From Candidatus Njordarchaeota archaeon (GTDB lineage Archaea > Asgardarchaeota > Njordarchaeia > Njordarchaeales > Njordarchaeaceae): a DNA stretch of 22,268 bases. The notes under the pieces are model-generated. The model did no database searches. It saw only the letters and a list, made by a program, of their open reading frames with translations, and was not told the origin of the DNA. Below are positions 14,681 to 22,268 of this stretch, in pieces (position 1 is the stretch's first letter; each line of letters starts with the position of its first letter). The translations under genes and the position numbers were made by a program. Where the stretch lies: NCBI GenBank assembly GCA_029856055.1, contig JAHQWF010000037.1, forward strand, positions 1 to 22,268, written 5' to 3'.

Positions 14681-16075
14681 TTAGTTTAATTTATTAATGA
14701 CTTCCTCGGTTAATTTCTTGAATTTTCTATGAATTTTTTCAACTACATCTCTGCTAGGCGCCTCAGATGTGATTCTTATTAATGGTTCAGTGTTACTTGG
14801 CCTAATTAAGACGGATCCGTTTTCTAAATAGACTTTAACACCGTCCACGGTGCTTATTTCACTGTATTTACTTGCAAGATAATCTCTTAATTTCTCTACT
14901 GCTTTCCATTTTAATTGATCTGGGACACGTATACTTTCTCTAATAACATGGAAATCGCCGATTTCATCTACTATCTCTGATAGCTTCTTCTCTTTCCTTG
15001 ATATTAACGATGTGATAACGAAGGATGTTAAGATCGAGTCGTCATAGTAAAATCCGTAGAGTGGTATAAAAAAGTGATAACTACTTTCCACACCTATTTT
15101 AGCCCTGAGCTTTTTAGCTGTTTGAGATACAAATACATCGCCTACACGGCTCTCCACGGCTTTTATCCCTATCTCTTCTAAATTATTTTTAAGTATAGAT
15201 GAGCATTCTGCGTTATAAACTACTACATCCCCTGATTTAAGTAATTCTCTAGCTAGTATAATTCCAATTATTTCTGGAGCGACTCGACGCCCTCTATCAT
15301 CAATAATTACAGCCCTATCAGCATCTCCATCAAAAGCAATACCTATATCAGCTTTTATAGAAGTTACGTAAGATTGAAGATGATTGAGATTAGAATGTAC
15401 AGGGTCAGCTGAGCCAACGGGGAAGTAGCCATCTATCTGCGAATTCAAAGTTATTATACGATGTCTAGATCTAAAAATATGTGGAATTATGATACCTCCA
15501 ATACCGTTTAATGTATCTACAAGTACCTTTAGAGTTTTTCCTGGCTGAGGTTCTATACTTTGAATGAAATCAGAGTACTCCGTCAGAATGTTTTCTCTAT
15601 CGGTTATGAATATATTTCCTACATCACTCCATGAGGCCCATTTAACGCGGTTCTCAAAAAACCTCTTCTTAATTTCGCTATTTTCCTCGGCAAAACCAGT
15701 CCCGTCCCCCCACCTAAAGCGGACACCATTCCATTCGGGAGGATTATGAGATGCTGTAATGTAAGCGCCGCCAGAAATTTCTTTATTTTTCCACAAAGAA
15801 AACCCAAAAACCGGCAAGGGTATAGAGTGGATTAACTGAACATCTAAACCCGCTCCAGCAATACCAGTTGCGGCACTAAGACTAAGTAACTTAGATGTAG
15901 TTCTTCCATCTCCCGAAACTCCTATTATTTTCCCCTCTTGCGTTTCACTGATTATGTTTGCGAATATTGCGGATGCTACACTAATAATGTTTGGGAAAAA
16001 ATCTCGGCCATAAATGCCTCTAATATCATAAGCTCTAAATATGTGCTCTATATGGCTTAAATAATCTCTCTCCAT
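14681..16075 (-). CDS. Phosphomannomutase/phosphoglucomutase family enzyme
   Basis: Alpha-D-phosphohexomutase that moves phosphate between C1 and C6 of a hexose or hexosamine phosphate, feeding nucleotide-sugar synthesis. The four signature loops are present: AYDIRG at residues 15-20, the phosphoserine loop TASHNPP with catalytic S109, the Mg loop DGDADR at 249-254, and the phosphate-binding loop RPSNTEP near residue 431. The sugar-specificity loop reads GVESSYH (328-334), where most relatives have GGExSGH, so the preferred sugar (mannose, glucose or glucosamine phosphate) cannot be given. The 464-residue length is normal. GGTG lies about 8 bases before the ATG. It heads a unit with the broken tatD gene and is divergent from aTrm56. 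Confidence 0.9.
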   Translation of the reverse strand: MERDYLSHIEHIFRAYDIRGIYGRDFFPNIISVASAIFANIISETQEGKIIGVSGDGRTTSKLLSLSAATGIAGAGLDVQLIHSIPLPVFGFSLWKNKEISGGAYITASHNPPEWNGVRFRWGDGTGFAEENSEIKKRFFENRVKWASWSDVGNIFITDRENILTEYSDFIQSIEPQPGKTLKVLVDTLNGIGGIIIPHIFRSRHRIITLNSQIDGYFPVGSADPVHSNLNHLQSYVTSIKADIGIAFDGDADRAVIIDDRGRRVAPEIIGIILARELLKSGDVVVYNAECSSILKNNLEEIGIKAVESRVGDVFVSQTAKKLRAKIGVESSYHFFIPLYGFYYDDSILTSFVITSLISRKEKKLSEIVDEIGDFHVIRESIRVPDQLKWKAVEKLRDYLASKYSEISTVDGVKVYLENGSVLIRPSNTEPLIRITSEAPSRDVVEKIHRKFKKLTEEVINKLN

Positions 16076-16205
16076 TACATCTACACCTAAAAAATAGATA
16101 TCCTGAATACCAATTTCTATTAATTAAGATAATTTAAGGATTTGATCATCAAACTTATTGTCAATGATGAATAAAATGGCATTAAAAATTTCAGGATGAT
16201 GTTTA

Positions 16206-16763
16206 ATGAGCAAGATAATTGTATTGAGACTTGGTCATAGGAAAACAAGAGATGTTAGAATAACAACACATGTAGGCTTAGTAGCAAGAGCTTTTGGTGC
16301 GGACGGAGTAATTATATCAGGCGAACGAGACGAGAAATTATTATCGGGATTGCGTGATGTATGTGAGAAATGGGGCAAAAAATCATTTGAAATAAGCTTT
16401 GTCGAAGACTGGTTAGGTTTTATACTTGAGGCTAGAAATCGCGGATGGGTAATCATTCATTTGACTATGTACGGTATAAATATAAACTACTATATAAAGG
16501 AATTAAAAAAACTATTGCATAAGAAGAAAAATTTCTTAGTAATTGTCGGGGCAGAGAAGGTACCTAAAAAAGTCTATGAAATAGCGCAATACAACGTAGC
16601 TATTGGAAATCAACCTCACAGTGAAGTCTCAGCGCTAGCTATATTTCTAGACAGATTATTTGAAGGAAGAGAATTAATTAGAAGCTATAAAGATGCAAAG
16701 ATTCAAATAATACCCACTACGAATAGTAAAAAAATTATAATACGAAATAACGATCAAAAATAA
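16206..16763 (+). CDS. tRNA (cytidine(56)-2'-O)-methyltransferase, aTrm56
   Basis: SPOUT-class methyltransferase that uses S-adenosylmethionine to methylate the ribose of C56 in the T loop of tRNA, found almost only in archaea. The N-terminus IIVLRLGHRKTRDVRITTHVG, the EDW segment, VVIHLTMYGI (as WVIIHLTMYG) and the SPOUT knot segment NVAIGNQPHSEVSALAIFLDRLFEG are characteristic. At 185 residues it has the usual length. Pyrobaculum lacks this enzyme and uses a C/D sRNA for the same site, so its presence fits a crenarchaeote outside that group. It lies 37 bases before the MetRS gene on the same strand, so the two are likely co-transcribed. Confidence 0.93.
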   Translation: MSKIIVLRLGHRKTRDVRITTHVGLVARAFGADGVIISGERDEKLLSGLRDVCEKWGKKSFEISFVEDWLGFILEARNRGWVIIHLTMYGININYYIKELKKLLHKKKNFLVIVGAEKVPKKVYEIAQYNVAIGNQPHSEVSALAIFLDRLFEGRELIRSYKDAKIQIIPTTNSKKIIIRNNDQK

Positions 16764-16775
16764 TTTCAAATAACT

Positions 16776-16799
16776 GAGGTGACAATGCTTCAAATATAG
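16776..16799 (+). promoter_or_regulatory. Ribosome site and short leader frame in front of metG
   Basis: GAGGTGA (16776-16782) is followed, two bases later, by ATG at 16785. That ATG opens only four codons (MLQI) before TAG at 16797-16799, one base before the TTG used for the MetRS frame. In the MetRS frame, the codons between 16786 and 16800 read CFKYR and continue the conserved N-terminal strand (KYxxTSALPYANG in homologues), but have no start codon. Removing one base after the ATG would give MFKYRLITSALPY in one frame. Confidence 0.6.
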
Positions 16800-16800
16800 A

Positions 16801-18450
16801 TTGATAACATCCGCTCTACCCTATGCAAATGGTCGCTTACATATAGGGCATATAAGAAGCACCTATCTTCCAGCAGATATTCATACAAGATACTTAAAGA
16901 ATAAAGGTGAGAAAGCTTTTCATGTATGTGGCACAGACGAGCATGGCACACCTATTCTGGCAAGTGCTATAAGGAGCGGTAAAAAACCACAGGAAATCGT
17001 AGATTACTACCATAAGATAATAAAACAGTCGCTTGAATCAACATTGATTCATTTTGATATCTTCTCTCGAACAACAAAAAAGCATCACTACAAGCTAGCT
17101 CAGGAGTTTTATATAGCTGCTAAAAAAGAAGGCTACATAGATTACAGAGAAGTACCTATTCTGTACTGCGAAAAAGATAGAATCGCGTTGCCAGATAGGT
17201 TAGTTGTAGGGACATGCCCATATTGCGGTGCGGAAAATCAGTATGGTGACCACTGCGAAGTTTGTGGAAGAACATATAATGCCTTTCAATTAAAGAATCC
17301 TAGATGCGCGATATGTAATTCTACACCTATAATAAAGCATAGTAGGCACGCGTTTTTTAAATTAAGTGAACTTAGCGACAAGCTGAGAGATTGGGTAAAA
17401 AACGGGGTGAAACTAACTAAAGGTGTTAGAGAGCATGTTCTGCATTGGATAAGGGAAGGTTTACAAGACTGGGATATCACTAGGGACATTGTGTGGGGGG
17501 TGTCCGTTCCAGATTTACCCAATCAAGTTTTCTATGTCTGGTGGGATGCCCCAATAGGATATGTATCATTCACAAAAGAACTTTTCGACAATCTTGGATT
17601 AGATTGGCGGCATATTTGGGTTGATGAAAACGGTTACATAGTTCATTACATAGGTAAAGATATAATATATCATCACGTTCTCTTTTGGCCAGCAATGTTA
17701 ATGGTGAACGGTTTTTCTCTACCTAATGAAATTCGAGTTAGAGGATTTGCCACTCTAGAAGGCCAGAAGATGAGTAAAAGCAGAGGGCATGTCATCGATT
17801 TAGAAGAGTTTGTAGAGATATGGAACCCAGAATACTTACGTTTCTATTGGGGTATAACTACATCAGAAAGTTTAGATGACGGAGATTTCAGCTTAAGAGA
17901 ATTCCAAGCGAAGATAAACAAGGTTCTTATCGGAGAAATAGGTAATTTCGTGAATAGAGTAATACAATTAATTATAAGGGGTAACATATCTAAGGGGAGC
18001 ATAGAAAAAGAATACGTAATGAATCTAATAGATAAGATCGACAAGTATGAAAAAGATATTAATAATAATAAATTCGATGAGGCCCTAAACGATGTAATTG
18101 AGGTAGCTGGAATAGGGAATAAGCTATTAAGTGATAGAGAGCCGTGGAAAAATCTTAATAGCGAGAAAGCAAAAAATACACTCGTAACAGCTCACACAAT
18201 GGTTGTTGCAATATCTATACTAGGTGATCCTTATCTACCTGTTTCATGTAAAAAATTAAGAGAGATTATCGGGATAGGAAATGAAACGAATGAATTGCTT
18301 TTAAACCTCAAAAGACTTATACAAGATGAAGAATTTATATCTCATTCACTAGGTACAATACTAAATCGAAAGACTAAGATAAAACCGCTTTTTGCAAAGG
18401 TAAAAGAATCAGACATAAACAGGATGAGACATAAACTTCAAGGAGGGTGA
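16801..18450 (+). CDS. metG: Methionyl-tRNA synthetase (start uncertain)
   Basis: Class I synthetase that charges initiator and elongator tRNA-Met. The Rossmann signature HIGH is at residues 14-17 and KMSKS at 323-327. The connective-peptide zinc knuckles are C139/C142 with C152/C155, plus C169/C172. GTDEHGTPI near residue 44 and the WWDAPIGY segment are methionine-pocket regions. The anticodon-binding helical domain fills about 370-549. There is no C-terminal EMAP-like tRNA-binding domain; in many archaea that is a separate protein. The TTG start removes the first beta-strand residues expected in the family (KYRLI...), while an excellent ribosome site with ATG lies 16 bases upstream in another frame, so the annotated N-terminus is doubtful. 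It follows aTrm56 and is coupled to the HEAT-repeat gene. Confidence 0.92.
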   Translation: MITSALPYANGRLHIGHIRSTYLPADIHTRYLKNKGEKAFHVCGTDEHGTPILASAIRSGKKPQEIVDYYHKIIKQSLESTLIHFDIFSRTTKKHHYKLAQEFYIAAKKEGYIDYREVPILYCEKDRIALPDRLVVGTCPYCGAENQYGDHCEVCGRTYNAFQLKNPRCAICNSTPIIKHSRHAFFKLSELSDKLRDWVKNGVKLTKGVREHVLHWIREGLQDWDITRDIVWGVSVPDLPNQVFYVWWDAPIGYVSFTKELFDNLGLDWRHIWVDENGYIVHYIGKDIIYHHVLFWPAMLMVNGFSLPNEIRVRGFATLEGQKMSKSRGHVIDLEEFVEIWNPEYLRFYWGITTSESLDDGDFSLREFQAKINKVLIGEIGNFVNRVIQLIIRGNISKGSIEKEYVMNLIDKIDKYEKDINNNKFDEALNDVIEVAGIGNKLLSDREPWKNLNSEKAKNTLVTAHTMVVAISILGDPYLPVSCKKLREIIGIGNETNELLLNLKRLIQDEEFISHSLGTILNRKTKIKPLFAKVKESDINRMRHKLQGG

Positions 18451-18455
18451 AGAAC

Positions 18456-19514
18456 ATGAAAACTGAATTCCTCTTCAAGTGGACACAATCACCATCACCT
18501 TATCGAAGAAAGAAAGCTATAAGTAAATTGACTGCAATTTGCATGAACAATAAATCGGTTTTGACTAATTTTCTCATGGTTTTAAATAGGTTAATCGAAG
18601 ACGAGGACGAAAGAGTTAGAGTAGAGGCTTATAATGCACTGGCTAAAATTGCTCTAAAGTACTCAGAAACAGCTGAAGAAACGTTAAATAAATTGATTCG
18701 GAAATTTGGATCAGAGACACCGATATCAAAAGCAACGATAATAAAAGGAATAAGAGAAATAGTCCTTACCAATTTCTCACTATTCAGTGATGATATTAAG
18801 GAATTGATTAGGGAGGCAGTTTTATCTGAAGACATAAATATTAAATTGGTGGCGCTCAATTTCTTAGAAGACCTAATCGATCTGGATTCACAGTATGTTA
18901 TTGATAATACTGATATAATTATGTCATTAGCTAGAATCGATAATATCAACGTGAGAGTAAAAGCGTTAAACGTATTGAAAAGTATAACAGACCTACTACC
19001 AGAGGAGAAGCCATCTGAGATACATGAACTGGTCTTATCCGCTATCAATGATCAGTCATATCTTGTTAGAACAAGCGCTTTAAGCGTGTTAAGAAAACTT
19101 GTTATGAGTAAGAAAGTAGGGATAGATAATGAATTAATTAAGCTTATAAGAAAAAAACTGAGAGATAGACATGTACCAGTAAAAACCGAAGCACTAAGAC
19201 TAGTATTTGCATTAACAGACAATAACTTAAGTATCATTGACGATTTTCTAGACATAATCTCTAATGAATATCTATTAGTGGAGAAAAACAAGAATTTGAA
19301 AATAATGGTACTTGAATACCTATATGAAAAAATCAGTAATATCCCGACAGATATAATACATAAGCACAAATTACCGAGAGTTCTAGATATTATCGAAAAG
19401 AATACGGTTAGAAAAAATAAAAAATTAGCCACCATAAAGGATCTAGCTAGGAATATACTTGAAGAAAAATTAGGATATACTTTCGAGCTAAGAAAAAACT
19501 TAGCTAAAATTTAA
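18456..19514 (+). CDS. HEAT/armadillo-like repeat protein
   Basis: The protein of about 352 residues is almost entirely helical. It repeats a roughly 37-40-residue pattern of paired helices with the signature D-x-x-x-x-V-R-x-x-A-L-x-x-L: DEDERVRVEAYNALAKIA, NINVRVKALNVLKSI, SYLVRTSALSVLRKLV and HVPVKTEALRLVFAL. This is a HEAT-like solenoid that would bind a protein or nucleic acid partner; no catalytic motif is seen. A GTG at 18447 gives a slightly longer frame. I prefer the ATG at 18456 because GGAGGGTGA (18442-18450) overlaps the metG stop and is well placed for it, meaning translation is coupled to MetRS. It converges on rfcL with a 3-base gap. A role with MetRS or translation is suggested only by position. 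Confidence 0.82.
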   Translation: MKTEFLFKWTQSPSPYRRKKAISKLTAICMNNKSVLTNFLMVLNRLIEDEDERVRVEAYNALAKIALKYSETAEETLNKLIRKFGSETPISKATIIKGIREIVLTNFSLFSDDIKELIREAVLSEDINIKLVALNFLEDLIDLDSQYVIDNTDIIMSLARIDNINVRVKALNVLKSITDLLPEEKPSEIHELVLSAINDQSYLVRTSALSVLRKLVMSKKVGIDNELIKLIRKKLRDRHVPVKTEALRLVFALTDNNLSIIDDFLDIISNEYLLVEKNKNLKIMVLEYLYEKISNIPTDIIHKHKLPRVLDIIEKNTVRKNKKLATIKDLARNILEEKLGYTFELRKNLAKI

Positions 19515-19517
19515 AAT

Positions 19518-21374
19518 CTACTCATCTTTCTCTAAAAACATATCTAGTGTCGCTTTTTTCTCCTTTTTTTTCTCTTCTTTAGACTCCTTCTTTTCTTCCT
19601 CTTTTTTGCCCTCAATTCCCGGCATTTTGAGTGTCGTAGTCCTCGGACCTATTTTTTCCAGTGTCTCTGAATATGCTTTCAGTAATCTCGAAGCTATTTC
19701 CTCCTGCTCTTCTTTTTTCTTAATGAAATGACGTAAAAATAAGTCTATCGTTTCTCTAGGTACGTAAAGTCTGGCAAATAGTTGGCCAATTAATTCTGGC
19801 GTGTTTTTAATCATATGTAATAAGAATCTTATTTCTTTTCGTGCACGAGCTCTTGATGTATGAGTATATTTAGCATAGAGCTCAATAAGCGGGCGCAGAC
19901 CCAATTTCCTAATGCTTATTTCCTCGCCCTCTTCCTCTTCGCCTTCTATCTCCCCTTCCATTAATCGCTTCATCTTTCCTAATTCCTCCACAATAGTAGG
20001 CTTATTCACTTTTATTTTTCTTAAAGCCCATATGTTGTTTGATGGTTTGCCATATTTTGCCGTCGCGTATGAGAGTACGTTCATTGCGTCTCTATAAGCA
20101 ATTCTCCAATTCTGGAATCTCGCGCCTACCTTATAGAGAGAATCGGCGAAAGCTAATTCGTTATAGAAAGGAAATATATCTCTCGAGGTATCAAGAAAGT
20201 TGTAGGCGTTTTCCCACACCCATAGGATTAGATCCCATATATCGACATCAACCACGGAACCCAAATATTTCTGGGCTTTAAATGCAGATTGATCTAGAGT
20301 CTCGCCCTTGAATGCGAAAGCATATCGGATCGCATCTTGCAAGCTCATCATCTCTTCGTGAAATATTTCTGGAAGAACACCAGTATAATAATATGTTTCT
20401 AATGCCTCCACTACAGTTCTGAAATCAGGTGCGTATTTTGCTAGGTAATTTACTACATTCTCAGGAAATGATCTACCAATGCGTTTAGATATCCTAGATA
20501 TCAGTGTCTTTATTTGATAATCATAGGGTCTATCAAAGAAGACAGTTACAGAGCGCGCCATTAGATATCTAACTTTAGGGTCATGCATAATATTAGCTGT
20601 AAGAGCTATTGGGACCTTTACTTCATCGAGTAATTTAATTAAAGCAGAGAAACCGCCTCTATCTTCTTTACCTGACAATCCATCTACTTCATCAAGCAAA
20701 ACTATTCGACTAGGTTTAGTGGGGTCGCCTCCAAGAGTAAAACCTACAGATTTCGTAGCTTCAGCAACAATTTCCCGTATTATTCTCGAATTTCGTTTAT
20801 CGCTGGCATTAAATTCTACAACTACTGCACCCTCTTGCCATGCTAAAGCATATATCGTTGAGGTCTTGCCGTTACCTGGTGGTCCTACTAGTAGTATAGG
20901 TTTGTATGGTGGTATTGGAGGGTTAGTTGGTGGTATTGTATCACTGGATATCTTCGATAGAAATTCGCCCCATATCCTATCTATCCATTTCTTCATTTCA
21001 ACCATAGCTGTTGGTTTTAGATCCGTGGAAGGTTCTTTTTTGCTATCTAGAGGTCTAAATAATTGATAATGTATTACGGGTATATCGCCCGATTTACTAC
21101 CCACCCATTTTTCAAACTGAGTTCTATAGAAATCCTTCCACTTACTTAGATTCTTATTTATCCATGTTTTTCCTTCATCTGAATGAGCGAATTCATACCA
21201 CTTATGTCGTTCTTTCTCATTCCATATCCTATCTATATTCCAGTTAATTATCCAATTACGCCACCACGTCAAAATTTGTCTTCTTTGGCTCCGCGTTAAT
21301 ATCACTTCATCTAATATCCTAGGTCTAAAGAACTCTGTCCATGGTACCTTTCGTTGAATTGTTGTTCTAGCCAC
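19518..21374 (-). CDS. rfcL: Replication factor C large subunit with unusual N-terminal insertion
   Basis: Clamp-loader large subunit that, with RFC small subunits, opens PCNA and loads it on primed DNA. RFC box II is VPWTEFFRPRILDEVI at the N-terminus (numbered from the GTG at 21383), Walker A is GPPGNGKT at 167-174, Walker B is VLLDEVDG, and IALTAN is the sensor 1 strand. A helical collar domain fills the C-terminal half. The tail is Lys/Glu-rich and ends with ATLDMFL, which fits a PIP-like PCNA-binding motif. Box II and Walker A are normally some 30 residues apart; here about 110 extra residues rich in Trp lie between them. The GTG at 21374 is preferred because GGTGA precedes it by 5 bases; a GTG at 21383 overlaps that site. 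The small-subunit gene is not in the window. Confidence 0.93.
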   Translation of the reverse strand: MARTTIQRKVPWTEFFRPRILDEVILTRSQRRQILTWWRNWIINWNIDRIWNEKERHKWYEFAHSDEGKTWINKNLSKWKDFYRTQFEKWVGSKSGDIPVIHYQLFRPLDSKKEPSTDLKPTAMVEMKKWIDRIWGEFLSKISSDTIPPTNPPIPPYKPILLVGPPGNGKTSTIYALAWQEGAVVVEFNASDKRNSRIIREIVAEATKSVGFTLGGDPTKPSRIVLLDEVDGLSGKEDRGGFSALIKLLDEVKVPIALTANIMHDPKVRYLMARSVTVFFDRPYDYQIKTLISRISKRIGRSFPENVVNYLAKYAPDFRTVVEALETYYYTGVLPEIFHEEMMSLQDAIRYAFAFKGETLDQSAFKAQKYLGSVVDVDIWDLILWVWENAYNFLDTSRDIFPFYNELAFADSLYKVGARFQNWRIAYRDAMNVLSYATAKYGKPSNNIWALRKIKVNKPTIVEELGKMKRLMEGEIEGEEEEGEEISIRKLGLRPLIELYAKYTHTSRARARKEIRFLLHMIKNTPELIGQLFARLYVPRETIDLFLRHFIKKKEEQEEIASRLLKAYSETLEKIGPRTTTLKMPGIEGKKEEEKKESKEEKKKEKKATLDMFLEKDE

Positions 21375-21497
21375 TATATTCACCGATCAACCATATAAGA
21401 TTAAAATTATTTTTCTAGATTAAATAATCTTAAAGTTAATTAGTGAAGTCATATTTATTTTTTATTTAATTGATGCCATATTGGCTTTATTTGTAGG

Positions 21498-21982
21498 TTA
21501 TACATCGTATGATAATGCGACTAATTTATTGATGGTTCTCAGAATAATTTCGTCTTTAAGGTCGCAGTTAACGTCGAATAAATCGATGAAAAGAAAATTA
21601 TCCTGAGAGATCCACTTACACCATCTCATACTTTGAATGTCCAAGCAGAAAAGTTCTTTCCCCCGCTGTATCACTCAGAACAAGCTCATATGAATTATCT
21701 CCGTCTATATCTCCATACAAAATTTTTGATGCGTCAAAAGGTAAGTTATACTCAGATATTTTATTACCGTACATATCGCAGATTTGTTAATATGCGCTTA
21801 TCTATATTATCCTGCCCTATGAAAACTATTTCTTTCTTGCCGTCATAATCTATATCAAAAGTATCGAATGTTACAATGTTTTTTCCAGTCCCCCCTGAGG
21901 CTTTAAGGGGAAACATCATTGTTCTGCTAGGCAAAAGAAAACTACATTGGAATACCAAAATATATGCTTTCTTCCTGCTCAA
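21498..21982 (-). pseudogene. Degraded FG-GAP/VCBS-like repeat protein remnant
   Basis: On the minus strand, three overlapping frames read as one protein when single bases in homopolymers are changed. The first piece (21764-21982, TTG start) contains NIVTFDTFDIDYDGKKEIVF. The second (about 21625-21785) contains YGDIDGDNSYELVLSDTAG. The third ends at the TAA at 21498-21500 and contains NFLFIDLFDVNCDLKDEIIL. Repeats of D-x-(D/N)-x-D-(G/L) before E-(I/L)-(V/I)-(F/L) are the calcium-loop blades of FG-GAP/VCBS propellers. Breaks lie near 21783-21785 (AAA) and 21660-21664 (five G on the minus strand). A blade-like piece may also precede 21982, since another open frame runs from the aminotransferase stop to about 21940. 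It is too short for a whole propeller, so it is a fragment whether or not the breaks are errors. Confidence 0.65.
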
Positions 21983-22051
21983 AAAATGTTTTTTGGGTTT
22001 TTAAGTAGCCGCCGAAAGATTGAAGGTCTGCTCCAAGAGAAAAGAGGGAGT

Positions 22052-22268
22052 TCAAAGTTTTAACACTTCTTCAATTCTTTGGCAAGCTTCTTCAATGCGG
22101 TTTTTCGGTTGAGTTATAGAGAATCTTACGTATCCCTCCCCGTATTTTCCGAATCCTATTCCCGGCGCCACTACTACTCCCACCTCCAAAAGCTTTGTTG
22201 CAAGCTTCATGGAGCTTCCATCACATTTCGCCCAAACATAAAATGTTGCTAGAGGCTTTTCAGCCTTT
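22052..22268 (-). CDS. Class I/II aminotransferase, C-terminal part (cut by window edge)
   Basis: An open frame enters from the right edge and ends at a TGA at 22052-22054, giving 71 residues. The sequence KPLATFYVWAKCDG, then VGVVVAPGIGFGKYGEGYVRF and SITQPKNRIEEACQRIEEVL, is the C-terminal small domain of fold-type I pyridoxal-phosphate aminotransferases. The Arg in GYVRFS is the residue that binds the substrate alpha-carboxylate. The GVVVxPGxGFGxxGEGYVR pattern is closest to LL-diaminopimelate and aspartate aminotransferases, but the Lys that holds the cofactor lies outside the window, so the substrate cannot be given. Its stop overlaps a possible TTG start of the FG-GAP-like remnant downstream. 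Confidence 0.85.
   Translation of the reverse strand, partial: KAEKPLATFYVWAKCDGSSMKLATKLLEVGVVVAPGIGFGKYGEGYVRFSITQPKNRIEEACQRIEEVLKL

Noticed and set aside
16160..16196. ATGATGA followed by a second ATGATG, as a possible C/D sRNA upstream of aTrm56
   Set aside because: No CTGA box lies at a suitable distance on either strand.
18629..19435. Long minus-strand frames opposite the HEAT-repeat gene
   Set aside because: Ser/Leu/Ile-rich shadows of an AT-rich helical gene; the HEAT periodicity on the plus strand is clear.
1..22268. CRISPR arrays, insertion sequences, inteins and prophage genes
   Set aside because: I looked for regular direct repeats, transposase or integrase motifs and terminal inverted repeats and saw none.

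Overview
The window is from the chromosome of a hyperthermophilic, anaerobic archaeon, most likely a low-GC crenarchaeote of the Desulfurococcales/Ignisphaera/Staphylothermus kind. The placement rests on archaeal ribosomal proteins uL10/P0, uL1 and L10e, an archaeal replication factor C large subunit with a PIP-like tail, the archaeal tRNA Cm56 methyltransferase, Shine-Dalgarno sites of the GAGGTGAT type, frequent GTG and TTG codons near starts, and the two GC-rich stretches outside protein genes being RNA genes. The genus is not proven.

Layout. 1-1766 (minus): operon for uL1 and uL10/P0. 1933-2170 (minus): tRNA-Thr(CGT) and, just upstream, a GC-rich structured stretch with its own promoter that I read as an unassigned noncoding RNA co-transcribed with the tRNA. 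2206-2931 (minus): small P-loop ATPase. 3039-4977 (plus): nucleotidyltransferase and Obg/YchF-like GTPase with TGS domain. 4996-6908 (minus): ribosomal protein L10e and asparaginyl-tRNA synthetase. 7120-10088 (plus): four-subunit 2-oxoacid:ferredoxin oxidoreductase (gamma, delta, alpha, beta). 10203-10260 (plus): box C/D sRNA. 10262-10732 (minus): RibL-like FAD synthase. About 11027-12299 (plus): three-gene unit of a coiled-coil protein, a SWIM zinc-finger protein and a Trm112-like protein. 12328-12987 (minus): UPF0173 metallohydrolase. 13114-13818 (plus): zinc-ribbon membrane protein. 13795-16075 (minus): phosphohexomutase and a frameshifted TatD hydrolase. 16206-19514 (plus): aTrm56, methionyl-tRNA synthetase and a HEAT-repeat protein. 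19518-21374 (minus): RFC large subunit with a long Trp-rich insertion. 21498-21982 (minus): broken FG-GAP-like remnant. 22052-22268 (minus): C-terminal end of an aminotransferase cut by the window edge.

Theme. Most genes serve translation and RNA: ribosomal proteins, two aminoacyl-tRNA synthetases, tRNA and sRNA, a tRNA methyltransferase, a YchF-type GTPase and a Trm112-like partner. The oxidoreductase is the one clear energy-metabolism operon.

Most notable points: the structured RNA with two mutually exclusive pairings next to tRNA-Thr; a textbook C/D sRNA; AsnRS and MetRS, both with a strong ribosome site and ATG that lie one frame off the conserved N-terminus; a single-base frameshift in tatD; and the RFC-L insertion. 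The frame breaks in otherwise conserved genes sit mostly in homopolymer runs, so sequencing error has to be weighed against real biology.
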